From: Todiramphus chloris collaris
Lineage: Eukaryota; Chordata; Aves; Coraciiformes; Alcedinidae
Assembly: GCA_025345505.1 (NCBI GenBank)
Contig: JANVCC010000018.1
Span: 33,814,040 to 33,878,039, forward strand
Length of the DNA: 64,000 nt
Reading direction: 5' to 3'
Shown here: positions 1-9,972 of the stretch, in pieces
Numbering within the stretch: position 1 is the first letter of the stretch
Layout of the letters: each line of letters begins with the position of its first letter
Position numbers and translations under genes: made by a program
Notes under the pieces: generated by a model
What the model was told of the DNA's origin: nothing
Databases searched by the model: none
Seen by the model: the letters and a program-made list of their open reading frames with translations, nothing else

Positions 1-225
1 GCTGATTTTTCAGTCCACCTCATTGCAGCTTTCATCTCATTACAGTTGCACCCAGATCATCCCTGTCTGCATTGGCTGATACTTCCTGTCTCTTAGTGAA
101 GCTCAGTTTGTTTGACATTCAAAGCATTTGTAATAAGACCTAGTACTTCCAGTTCAGTACTACCAGTTCAGAGAGGTAGTCTTCCTAGGTAACAGTAATT
201 CACTCAATATCTTGAAATATTGAAC
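1..225. other. MEI4 upstream intron start; possible degraded CR1
   Basis: No gene seen. The first ~100 bases contain TTTCAGTCCACCTCA, which also occurs in the minus-strand CR1-derived block near 34818. This may be the eroded edge of a minus-strand CR1 cut by the window boundary. The rest is unremarkable. Confidence 0.3.
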
Positions 226-622
226 TGGGAACTGGGTTTGTTTAGTCTAGAGAAGAGGAGGCTGAGAGGAGACCTTGTTGCCCTCTACAACTACCTAAAA
301 GGAGGTTGTAGCAAGGCTGGTGTTGGTCTCTTCTCTCAAATTAGTAATGATAGGACGAGGGGAAATGGACTCAAGTTGCGTCAGGGGAGGTTTAGATTAG
401 ATATTGGGAGGAAATTCTTCACTGAGAGGGTAGTTAGGCACTGGAACAGGCTGCCCAGGGAGGTGGTGGAGTCACCATCTCTGGAGGTGTTTAAAGAATG
501 AATAGATGTGGCGCTTGAGGATATGGTGTAGTGGTTAGAGAAGGGCTAGGACAAAGGTTGGACTTGATGACCCTGGAGGTCCTTTCCAACCATAATGATT
601 CTATGATTCTGTGATTCTATTC
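226..622 (+). mobile_element. CR1 LINE 3' fragment, + orientation
   Basis: 5'-truncated CR1 non-LTR retrotransposon. The 3'-region signature is clear: TTTAGTCTAGAGAAGAGGAG, then GAGACCTTGTTGCCCTCTAC, CTGCCCAGGGAGGTGGTGGA and GGACTTGATGACCCTGGAGG. It ends in tandem ATTCTATGATTCTGTGATTCT-like units typical of avian CR1. The 93-codon open frame over 220-501 is CR1 3' region, not a host gene. Confidence 0.93.
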
Positions 623-1376
623 TAACCCCTATCTAGCTTATAACACAAGTTTCAGTCATCTCATTCAGATGGTCAATATTATAAACTATGTTAGATCTTT
701 TGTCATGAAAACTGCTTGATGAGCATTAACTGACCCAAATTTGTATGTTCCTCACCTGATTATCAATCCTTCCATATCTTTACTGCAAGTATTCTTTATT
801 TGACTTGAACTACAGAGGATTTGTGCTGTCTTCTACAGAAATCCCGTAAAAGTGAATATTTATATCCTCAAAATCCTTCTCAGTTCTTTCTGAATTCTAA
901 ACATTTAGATGCTTTATGTAATCAGAATCTCTAACAAATTGAAATACATGCTTTTAAGCCTTCTGAGGAGCATTTAAATCCTAGCATTTAACAATTAATC
1001 TGAGAAATTTAGCTACTCAATTCTATATTAATTTCAGTGAAGTTATTTCTAAATGGAACAAAGCATGTCAGTATGAAAAATACCTTATGTTTAATACCTT
1101 ATCTTTAAACAGAAGAGCTTTCTTTTCCACAAAAAAAAACAAAAACCAAAAGGAAATGAAGAAGCAAAGTGTGGGATACACAGCTTCTACAATGTCTTCA
1201 TTTGGAGAATCCTGGAAGCTTTTTACTATTTTTTTCATTATTGTTTCAAAATGTTCAAATATGTGAGACAGTATTTCCTTCCTTTGCTATACACAGAGGT
1301 TTGTCTTGGTTCCAGATCCAGACAACAGTGGTGTTCTAAAGCCATAGGAGTTCATGAGGGAGGAGAGTTGTTTTTT
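623..1376. other. Intronic sequence, no feature recognised
   Basis: A/T-rich sequence with no credible open frame. I see only short A and T runs, for example around 1131-1148. Confidence 0.6.
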
Positions 1377-1419
1377 TTTCTCAGCCAGCTAGCTTGGTTA
1401 GCAGTGAAAACAGCAGAAG
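1377..1419 (+). mobile_element. Retroviral pol fragment directly before LTR A
   Basis: Bases 1386-1416 match 5835-5866 at about 28 of 31 positions. In one frame both read as the same short peptide pattern (Q-x-A-W-x-A-V-K-x-A). The 5835 copy lies in the RNase H/integrase remnant of the retrovirus downstream of this LTR. Retroviral internal sequence therefore abuts the left edge of the LTR as well as its right side. This points to a rearranged or tandem provirus rather than a simple insertion. Confidence 0.6.
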
Positions 1420-2193
1420 AGTCCTGGTTTGAGTGAGAACAGAACTAATTCTGTTTAGTGATTTTACTTTTCAGCTTAGTTCTTCTAACTCACTGCACTG
1501 TCTGAAGTTATCAGCCTGTTCTCACAGTCAGTGCCTGCTGCCAGCAGTGATAACACCCCATGGTTAGAGTTACTACCAAGGACTGGTGTGCAGACCAGGG
1601 CCACTGCTGAATCTTGTGTGTCACATTGAGGGGTGCAGAAAGTGAAAGGCTGCACCTGCAGGGAGAAGCGGACAGGACGGGTGACCCTGCACTGACCACC
1701 AAGGTATTCCAGCCCATAGACTTCATATTCTTTATAAAGATGAGGGATCAGGAGGGTCAAGCCTCTCGGCTTGACTTCTTTCTGCTTCTTGCTCACTTCT
1801 TCAATGGCCAGCATCCAAGGAGGACTCTGTCCACTCTGCCTTCAATTCCAGTCTGTGTTCCTGAATCCAGTACCAGAATCCAGCTCCTGAACACAGCTCC
1901 CATCTGCTGCTGGGCCCAGTCTGGGACTTTCCTTGTGCCTGCTCCACAGCGTCAGTGGTGATGGTGATGTAATTACTGTCGGGGTAGTTGTGTTCAATAC
2001 TGGTTTTGTATATATTTGTATATATTCCATTTTTATTATTATTGTGTTTCATTTTCATTAAAGCTGCTCTGGTTTCCTTTTCTAATCGCTAAGTCTCTCT
2101 CCCTTACTCCCTTTCTCTTCCCCATTGTGTGTATGTGGGTTTAAGAGAGAATGTTATAGGTTTCAGAGGCTGCCCTGGCCCTAAACCGTGACA
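1420..2193 (+). mobile_element. Endogenous retrovirus LTR (LTR A), + orientation
   Basis: About 774-bp LTR. Its family is shown by a reverse-orientation relative at 28557-29295: the ends TCCTGGTTTGAGTGAGAAC and CTAAACCGTGACA match, and so do many internal blocks, including one reading CAGCCTGTTCTCACAG. The left terminus appears mutated (AG instead of TG); the right end is CA. A TATAAA box is at 1733-1738, followed by a transcribed-region-like stretch and an ATTAAA-type poly(A) signal near 2058. Several small open frames on both strands inside it are not genes. Confidence 0.85.
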
Positions 2194-2200
2194 GATTTAT

Positions 2201-2218
2201 TGTCGCCCAACATGGGGC
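2201..2218 (+). promoter_or_regulatory. Retroviral primer binding site (tRNA-Lys type)
   Basis: TGTCGCCCAACATGGGGC lies seven bases after the LTR end. It matches 16 of 18 bases of the tRNA-Lys1,2 primer binding site known from betaretrovirus-like elements. Its position shows that LTR A served as a 5' LTR for a + strand provirus. Confidence 0.75.
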
Positions 2219-2627
2219 AGGATCAGAGCTCTGATAGATTGCCCAAATAGTTCAAATTCCAGTTTGCTCACTTGAGAGCACATCAGAAGTAGAAACTAAA
2301 GCAGACCACTTAAATGATGCAATTTCTGAGAGCAGTGTTATTTCGTGTCTTTTTAGGCTGTCTTTCAAAGTTAAATGCCATACTGCTCCCTTATGTGCTG
2401 TATGTGTTACGTTATTGTTTGCTTGTTCACACTGTTTGTCTAAAAACTCTTGGTTCCGCGTGCTGGGTGAAAGCTGCTGCTTTCCCATGGTGTTTATCAC
2501 TGATTTATGTTGCGCTGACTTGGGCAGTGAGTGCATTTCTGTACCACATAGTGGATTTTGTTACTAAGACTACTTTTGGTTTTACTTTGTGAAGTTACAT
2601 ATCTCCCCAGTATGCTAACCTTTGCTA
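2219..2627 (+). mobile_element. ERV leader / 5' internal remnant
   Basis: Sequence between the primer binding site and the CR1 insertion. It is presumed retroviral internal sequence by position. A 92-codon open frame (2314-2592) is hydrophobic and Cys-rich and has no family I recognise. It could be leader or degraded 5' gag sequence. Confidence 0.5.
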
Positions 2628-3170
2628 AGCTTTGGTGAGGCTGCACCGTGAGTACTGTGTCCAGTTTTGAGCCCCTGAAGCGGGGCTCAAATGTCCTAAG
2701 AAGGACATTTAGGTGCTGGAGAGGGTCCAGAGGTGGTCTACAAAGCTGGTAAAGGGTTTGGAGCATCACTTTTGTGAGGAAAGGATGAAGGATCTGGGGC
2801 TGTTTAGCCTTGAGAAAAGAAGGCTGAGGGGAGACCTTATTGCCCTCTACAACTATCTGGAGGGAAGTTGTAGCGAGAAGGGAGTTGGTCTGTTCTCCCT
2901 GGTGACGTGACAGAACCAGAGGAAAGGGCCTGAAGTTGAACCAGGGGAGGTTCAGGCTGGATATTAGGAAGCATTTCTTTACAGCAAGGGTTGTCAGGCA
3001 TTGGAATGGCCTGCCCAGGGAGGTGGTGGAGTCACCATCCCTGGAAGTGTTTAAGAGGTGGTTAGATGCTGTGCTTAGGGACATGGTTGAGTGGTTTTTG
3101 ATAGGGCTATGAATAAGGTTGGACTTGATGATCTTGAAGGTCTCTTCCAGACAAATGGTTCTATTCTATT
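2628..3170 (+). mobile_element. CR1 LINE 3' fragment inserted in the ERV, + orientation
   Basis: Starts within the TGGTGAGGCTGCACCGTGAG block and runs through the standard CR1 3' region (GAGAAAAGAAGGCTGAGGGG, GCCTGCCCAGGGAGGTGG, GGACTTGATGATCTTGAAGG) to a TTCTATTCTATT tail. Retroviral sequence lies on both sides, so this CR1 probably inserted after the retrovirus. An unusual double palindrome sits at 2668-2710. Open frames on either strand here are not host genes. Confidence 0.92.
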
Positions 3171-3238
3171 ATCTAACACCACCAGATTTTAGCATTCCAT
3201 TAAATTGTGAGGATTGTGGACATGGTTATTACCAAAAG

Positions 3239-3262
3239 ATTTTTTTTTTTTTTTTTTTTTTT
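3239..3262. repeat. Poly(T) run
   Basis: About 23 consecutive T bases in the ERV internal region, just 3' of the CR1 insertion. Confidence 0.9.
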
Positions 3263-3289
3263 CCATTCTCTTTATGCTATGGCATCAGA

Positions 3290-4660
3290 TTACTCATCAG
3301 TGCAGTTGTACGTGTCAGACGGCCACCTCAAAACATAGAGTGTGTGCCACTTCCCTGTGAGGTTCCTTGAGACATTCTGCAGTTATCTGGACTTCACAAG
3401 GTTTTATGATGTGCAGGAAATGTGCTGCAAATATTCAGACTCCACAAGCCCCCCCCACAAGGCCTGTCGCTGCACCAGCTCCAAGAGCAATCACCACATC
3501 TGCTCGGTCTCTGCAAGCCACCCCCCCCACAAGCCGTACTTCTGCTTCAGTTCTCAGAACAAGCGCTGTTGCTGTTCCAGCTCCCACAATGAGCACTAAA
3601 CCTGTTCCAGCTCTGATAACGAGCACTGTAGCTGTTTCAGCTCCAGCAACAAACCCGGCAGCTACACGGACAGCTACTGTGCCCACTGCCACTCAATCTG
3701 TACCTGTACAAGTTGCCCTGTGAGGAAAAGAAAATGAACAAAACAGCCAAATCCATCAACAGAGCAGGGAGAGAGGGTCCTTCTCAAGCTGAATCTGAGT
3801 ATGAGTTGTAACCAGATGTGAAGCCTGATGCCCCTGCAACTGGAAAGAAACACCTAACGAGAACAGATTGCCCAGTGTGGTCACATGATGATAGAGCAGG
3901 TCCTTCTAAAGCAAACCTATCAGATGTGGAGTCATCAGATGCAGAGGTTATCACCAAAACTTTATCTATAAAGGAGCTACGAAATCTGAGAAAGGACTAT
4001 AGCCATCATGATGGTGAGCCACGGGCCACCCGGCTGCTCTGATGCTGGGATAATGGTGCCCACACCATCAAACTGATTGGTAGAGAAGCCAGGCAGTTGG
4101 GATCCCTGGACAGAGATGGAGGCATTGATTGAGAGCTTGCAAGAAAGAGCAACACTATCAGTCTTTGGAGGCGACTCTTGCCTGTTGTAAAATCCAGGTA
4201 CCCCTTTAAGGATGACATTGAATGCCACCCAAGCAAATGGACCGTGGAAAAAGGTATTAAGTACCTGAGAGAATTAGCTGCGTGACAGGTGATTTATGGT
4301 GACAGACGAGTAGTGAACCCTGATGCAATCCCATCCCAGTGACCCATGTCATGGAAGTTTGTGCAGAGTGCCCCATCAGCATATTCCCACACATTGTCAA
4401 CAGTGATCTGGGGAACAGATGGCGAGGCACCAACTGTGACCAAAGTGTCCAGGAGAGTACAACGGTATGAAGACATTGTCTCTGGTCCTCTACAGGCCCA
4501 TGTATCAGCCATGGAGAGGATGGCTAAGGAAACCAAGAGATCAGTTGAAAAATTGATTGAAAAACCAGAGAGGAGGGAGAACAGATCCTATTCTTCCTCT
4601 CAATGGACCTGTGTTGAAGCCATTAGGAGAGGATGTGCTCCAGTGAGATGAGCTCAACAG
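3290..4660 (+). pseudogene. Degenerate retroviral gag region
   Basis: Broken gag of the provirus that follows LTR A. The 5' part (open frame 3367-3723) is low-complexity, rich in Ala, Pro, Thr and Val. The middle (3818-4300) reads as gag-like sequence with in-frame stops, the first at about 4040, and includes a readable KYLRELAA segment near 4258-4281. The 3' part (open frame 4346-4651) starts MSWKFVQSAPSAY and contains a helical charged stretch ending in a basic tail. Stops and frameshifts between blocks make it non-functional. Assignment rests on my recognition of avian ERV gag-pol layout and on the downstream protease. Confidence 0.7.
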
Positions 4661-4717
4661 GAGCAGTACATGTCATGACATAATCTGTGGTTTCTACTGA
4701 GCACATTTGGAGAGGAA

Positions 4718-5131
4718 ATGAGCAGGTGGGATGGAAAACCTATGTCTGCTCTACAGGCACAACTACTCTACTTACAAGGTAAAATAAGAGAGAATTCTTC
4801 CAGAAGGGAGGCAGCTCCAGTCCACTGTGAGCAGCTCTCTGGTCCAAGTACATTGGCCTCAGATCCAGATGTGAGTAGATGCTATGAAAATGTAGGGCTT
4901 GTAGTCTACCCAAATCCGGTAGTCCATACAAATCCTGTAAACTGTGTAAATCCTGTGAACTGCACATACCCTGTTAACTGTGTACACCTTGTGAACCAGG
5001 TAAACCATGTGAACCCAGAACTACACAAACCCAGTTGCCAATTTTGGGTACTACCTCCAGAATTAGAGGGGTCCTGCCTCCAGACAGGTGGAGGAGAGCA
5101 ACAACAGAGTTTATTGAACTGGTGGATTTGA
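4718..5131 (+). pseudogene. ERV gag-pro linker ORF with V-N-P repeats
   Basis: Open frame of 137 codons between gag and protease remnants. Its N-terminal part (MSRWDGKPMSALQAQL) looks like the gag/pro linker of this avian ERV group. The central part, 4906-5016, is an imperfect 15-18-base tandem repeat translating as N-P-V-N-C-V-type units. It was probably translated with gag in the intact element. Confidence 0.55.
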
Positions 5132-5140
5132 TGGCCTGGC

Positions 5141-5534
5141 ATGTTAGAACCACAAAAGTATAGATCCCTGGTAGATATTGGTGCACAGTGCACCCTATTG
5201 CCATCATATCATAAAGGGACTGAATCTATTACCATTACTGGAGTAACAGGTGGAGCTCAAGAACTGACTGTACTACAGACTGAAGTGAACCTAACTGGGA
5301 GAGCACTGTATAGTCACTGGTCCAGATGCCCTGTGCATCCTTGGCATAGACTTCCTCAAGAAAGTGTATTATAAGGACCCAAAAGGGTTTCGATGGGTCT
5401 TTGGTATAGCAGCTTTAGAGTCTGGTGACAAGAAACAGCTGATTATCCTGCCTAACCTTTCAGAGGAGTATACTGGTGTGGGTAAGATGAGAGTTGAGGA
5501 TCAAAAAGTGCCAGTTGCTACTGAAATGGTGCAT
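5141..5534 (+). pseudogene. Retroviral aspartic protease remnant
   Basis: Reads LVDIGAQCTLLPS near the start, the position of the catalytic D-[ST]-G motif. Here the motif is D-I-G, which should inactivate the enzyme. The frame is lost at about 5310, and the second conserved block (ILG-I-D type) reads in a different frame around 5334-5350. An in-frame TGA at 5535-5537 follows before the reverse transcriptase start. It is an old, broken protease of the same provirus. Confidence 0.8.
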
Positions 5535-5537
5535 TGA

Positions 5538-5660
5538 CGACAATATCGCACCAACAGAGACTCTCTAACTCCTATCCAGAAGCTGATCCGTCAATTAGAG
5601 GGGCAAAGGATGTTTAGCAAAACTCGTTCACCCTTTAAGAGTCCTATATGTGCTTTATCT
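5538..5660 (+). pseudogene. Reverse transcriptase N-terminal stub
   Basis: Short segment reading QYRTNRDSL...LIRQLEGQ...KTRSPF, the conserved entry to retroviral RT in this ERV group. It breaks off at about 5650-5660, so the RT catalytic core is missing. The next recognisable piece is RNase H/integrase, which implies a large internal deletion. Confidence 0.7.
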
Positions 5661-5689
5661 CTTCCTGGACTCATGCATGGTAGCAGATG

Positions 5690-5890
5690 GGTAGCAGATG
5701 CCTGTGGGGAAGGTTAAAACAGTGGTATCAGAATATCTGACAATGCAGAGGGAAACCCATTTGGGCTGCCACACTGTGGCAAGATATTGCTGCTCGGCTT
5801 GAGAAACTAGTTGTAAAAGTCTGTCACGTGGACTCAGGCAGCCAGCTTGGTCAGCAGTGAAAGCAGCACAATAAAGACGGCTTACAGATG
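5690..5890 (+). pseudogene. RNase H / integrase junction fragment of ERV pol
   Basis: One frame gives LWQDIAARLEKLVVKVCHVDS, resembling the end of RNase H and the start of integrase in avian ERVs. The frame then runs to a TAA near 5872. Bases 5835-5866 are repeated at 1386-1416, left of LTR A. No 3' LTR follows, so the provirus is truncated here. Confidence 0.55.
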
Positions 5891-8800
5891 AACAAAAGGT
5901 AAAGAAAACCATTAGTATATGTGAGAAGATACTTTTTTTTTTATTTTTGTCTTTTTTTTTTTTTTAAGACAAGAATAAACTTGATTCATTGTTCATGGAA
6001 AGTGCTTTTGTAACAAAGCAATCAATTAAGATCAAATGAAAAATTGTAACAGAGTCCTGAGAAATGCAGAAGTGGCAAAGTGATCACAGTAGGAAAAAAT
6101 ATGAATGCACATATGTTTTCATTTTCTTTTAGAAGTTACTGACTGAACACCTACTTGGAAAGCAGAATGAAGTATCATCAGGCCGGTTTCTAAGATTGTC
6201 TTATTTTTAATTGTCCTTTTTTTGATTCTTTTAGAAGTGGAACCAATTCTATCAATTGTAAGTGAGTTTTAACAGAGCTTTACATGGGTAATATCAATGG
6301 TTTTGAATTTCAAGTGATAATCCATGCATGTGCTCACAAAATGAGAGAATATAAACAATGCCTAATGCTTGAAACTGAATTATTTTTTTCTTTCATCTCT
6401 TAACTTTGTTTCTTATATCTGCCACTTTCAAGACCATTTTCTGTTCTACAGTCCCTGTTAGTGGTGTAACTGCAATATTAAGTTTTTCAGAAGACTTGAA
6501 GGCCTTTTTATGATTCCGGAGTAATTTCGTCAGCTGGGGACCCTTCAGTTTTTAATCTGGAGCTGAAGGCTCCACACTATCCAATTTTAAGACTGTCATC
6601 TCTAAAGCCTTCATGTTCAGTGGTCCCACAGCAGCATGTGCATTTGAGTTCTTAGGCTTTATGGAAGTGCCCACAAAACTTGCTAACATATTATACACAG
6701 TATGCAAGTCACTCCCTTGTCCCTTGAATGCCTGATGGTTTTCAGGGCAGATACTTTCTGCAGCGGTGCGTATGTGTAGAAGGATGTAGGTTCTTCAGAC
6801 TTCGCACTCAAGACTGTTCCTGGGACTGTTACCTTGATTTGTTCAGGGAGCACACAGTTCTGATTTTTCAGCTTAGGATCTTAATGTAGTAAGGAGCTAA
6901 AGGCCTAAATAGGAATTAAGAGTTTAAATGTTTCCTGAGTATGATGTGGCATATTTAAGGAGGCTGGAAAATTGCTCTTGACCAGATCTTTCATTACCTA
7001 CATAAACTCATTGTAAAATTTTGTGGATAGTTTATTGTGCACACTAGTATTCTTGAAATTACTGTTTAAAGATTATTGTTAGTGTGAGGCAGGCTTTTTT
7101 TTTTTTTTTTTTTGGCCTTGATAACCACATGGTGTGCACATCAAGACTGCTTTTGCTAGGTAAGTACAAAGTCATTAGTTTACCTTCTTTCAAGAAATAA
7201 ATGATAAGCTGTTTCTGGATATTTTGAGTGAAATAATGAGTATTTCCTGCTGAGTGATTTATTTATTTTTAAAGATAACTTCCACCTCGTCCCCAGATGA
7301 CTAGAACATATAAATGACTGAAGATTGTAAAAGCATTTTGCAGTATTTGTTGAACTAGAAATATGCTGCTATTAGGGGCTTATTATAAAAGGGGTTTCTG
7401 GAAGCTGGTCATGGAGTAGGAGTTTGGTATTGGTGAGTAGGAACCTAAGCATAAATGCAACATTGTCTCCTACTGGTAGGAGTGTTTCATTAAATATGCT
7501 GCCTCTTTTATGTGGGGAAAGTCTTCAGTTTGGTTCCTAGGTTCTGTATTCTTTTCTTCCCCTTTTCTTTCTTTCTTCCCCTTTTCTTTCTTTCTTCCCC
7601 TTTTCTTTCTTTCTTCCCCTTTTACTTCTGCTTTTTTTTTTTTGTTTTTTGGGTTTTTTGGGTTTTTTTTAAACCTACGTAAGTTTTTTTGCATGTAGCT
7701 CTTGCTTTTCTTCTCCTGACTTCTCCTCATGAGCAATATCCATGTTGCTCCATGGAATTAAGAACAGCAACAGAATATCCACAGAGTGAAACTCGGAGTA
7801 GATGGATTCCTTCGAAGGGCTTCTTTTCCTTAAACAGCACCAAAAACAACTTTCTTTTTTTTTCTTCTGTAATGCCTTTTGCTCAAAGCCCTAAGGAGAA
7901 AAGACATGAAAGATTGATGCCTGTTTTTGTTAGTCAGACCATGGGAAGTGTGCATTGCTTCTTTGCGTGCTTGTCAAGTTTGGGTATGCAGTCCATTTGG
8001 GAACAGTGTTAATACATAAAATGCTAGGCTGGCCTTACAAGCCCTGCTTTTCCTATCTCCTGGAAATGTCGATTGATTTCCCTGCAGTTAGCCCTTTCAT
8101 TGTAAATCAATTGCTACCAATCCTGTTCAGTTTTGAGTATGTCTGAGTGTTAAAGGCATGAAACTCAACTGGAAACAGGGTTTATTTATTTATTGTTTTG
8201 TTCTCAGTAGTAGTACCCTCACTGAATGATCTATTAGGTTGTCAGAGACTGAAGTAATGGTCAGAATTCAATTTGAAATTGTATATTTAATGAAGTCTGT
8301 ATAAACTTCTTGAGTAGTGTTTTGTTGGTGTACAGAATACTGTAGACTGCTGCCTAGTGATATTTTCTCTGTTAAAAATGCTTTTTTTAACTTGCCATGA
8401 AATATAACTTTTACTTCCTGTCAGGCCAAACCATCTGTGAAATCTACTCATTCAAGATTACAAACATAGAGGAGGATGGTTATGCTTTGGATCCTTGTGG
8501 AAAATATGAGCAGTATATGCAAGTTTTTAAAGAGTGAGAGTAGAAGCATTTTCTGGCTGTGCCTCAGAGAGCAGAGCACATGAGCTGGTCAGATATGATT
8601 CTAGCCTTGCCTCGTGGCACTGAGATGTTTACCCATGTTGGTCTTCCACTAGTATCTCTTTCTTGTTTTGCCACCAACTTAAATGTATCTAATGTGTGAA
8701 GTAGGATCAAAGAGACTCTACAATGGTGTATTAAAATAATTCAATAGTGTGAATGCAATGTATGCCTTCTGTATGTGTCTTTGAAGATGATATGAGATAG

Positions 8801-9412
8801 GTGGTAACTGGAGAAATACTTCATTCTGAATGTTTTTCTTTGTTAAATAAGAAAAATCTCAAGTGTAAATATTCTTGTCAATGTTGACTCTGTTAGAATT
8901 ACTTACCTGACCTGGGGAGAAAGAGTACACGTAAAGGAAAACATATTATCTGATGCAGTTACAGTAACAGACCTTAACTGTCTCTTAAAAGCAGTTTGAG
9001 TTTTTGAGAGTAAAATTAGTGGGAGTGTTTGGAGTGCCAGAATTTTACATGCATTTCCTTCCCTGGGACTTAATGGGAATATAGATGTTGCTAAAATGGT
9101 TCATGTGATGTCCACTTAAATTATATATGTGAAAACTTAAAACCGTCAGGAATTTTAAGCTTAAATTTACTGTTCCTATTACTGTGAGCATAAAATATTA
9201 TAGACATTACCTTCTGAAAGTTTTGACTTTAAATTAAAAATGTCACCTTCTTTCCACAGCTAAATTCTAGTTGTGGGAAGTACTGAGGGAGCAAACATGC
9301 CTATGTTTTACAAGATTTTTACGTGGAAGCAAAAGGAGAAAGGATATACAACAGTTTCCAAAAGCATGTAATTAAGTATTACACAAACATAACTTTCATA
9401 TTTTTGTTTCAG
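5891..9412. other. MEI4 intron, no gene recognised
   Basis: A/T-rich intronic sequence ending at the MEI4 acceptor. Poly(T) runs occur near 5932-5965 and 7097-7114, and a pyrimidine minisatellite lies at 7559-7623. Open frames at 7470-7736, 7689-8012 and 7955-8146 have low-complexity or random composition. Confidence 0.6.
7559..7623. repeat. 19-bp pyrimidine minisatellite
   Basis: Three full copies of CCCCTTTTCTTTCTTTCTT plus a partial fourth, followed by a T/G-rich run to about 7670. It is a pure polypyrimidine/polypurine tract and could form triplex structure. The Lys/Glu-rich minus-strand frame across it is an artefact of composition. Confidence 0.95.
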
Positions 9413-9972
9413 GAAAACCAGATGCCTCTGCTGAAACTCCTCTGGATCAGGAATGTATAAACCGTATGAGTTACTCAAGCCAGCTAGAAGACTCTGGATG
9501 TGATGTCTCTAGTGACTATGCATTCGATTCTTTGGGCACAGCTTCTGATTTTCACCAATCTGAGCATAATGTCAACACTTCTAAACATTGGTTGGAGAGA
9601 GTTCTCCCACTGAGTCTTTGCAATACTAGCAAGGAAGAATCTCTGACTGCTCCAGTGCAGTTTTTGCAACATCTGCTTGAAATAAAAAGACTGTCAGAAG
9701 GAGGAATTCTTCAAGCAGACTTCACAGAGCTTGAGAAAGATTCTTTCACCATATGCAATTCAGTGTCCCAGTTGCTTGATGGACTGACTGTTTTATACAA
9801 CAGTCCTAAATTTCCAGTTTCAAATTTTCTTACTGAAGCAGTTTGTGTTTTGATCAGTTTAATAACTGACACTAAATTATCTAATCATGTTTTGAAGAAG
9901 TGTTTCAGGAAGCTGGAAGAATTTAAGAAAAATCTAATTCAAATTATTTTAAGAAACAGCGATGTCAACAGG
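9413..9972 (+). CDS. MEI4: MEI4 internal coding exon (large central exon)
   Basis: Coding exon of the meiosis-specific protein MEI4. In vertebrates MEI4 acts with REC114 and IHO1 on meiotic chromosome axes to promote SPO11-dependent DNA double-strand breaks. A T-rich tract ending in TTTCAG precedes the exon and a strong GTAAGT donor follows at 9973. The first two bases complete a codon begun in the previous exon, then 186 codons stay open. Recognisable family blocks are LEDSGCD near the start, the FLQHLLEIKRLSEGGIL helix, the ELEKDS...SVSQLLDGL block, FLTEAV, and LSNHVLKKCFRKLEEFKKNL near the end. These match mammalian MEI4 in order and spacing as I know the family. An apparent ATG at 9466 is internal, not the start. 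An alternative acceptor AG nine bases downstream (exon start 9422) keeps the frame. The upstream exon encoding the N-terminus was not found in the window. Confidence 0.95.

Noticed and set aside
220..501. 93-codon open frame on the + strand
   Set aside because: It lies in the CR1 3' region; the same sequence recurs in other CR1 copies in the window.
6133..6171. Possible upstream MEI4 exon (AG-bounded, reading KLLTEHLLGKQNE, followed by GTATCA)
   Set aside because: Its end phase (0) does not fit the phase the exon at 9413 requires (one base carried over). The donor is weak and the resemblance to the MEI4 N-terminal region is too slight.
7470..7736. Lys/Glu-rich minus-strand frame resembling a nuclear protein
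   Set aside because: It is a translation of the polypyrimidine minisatellite, with no domain and no splice context.
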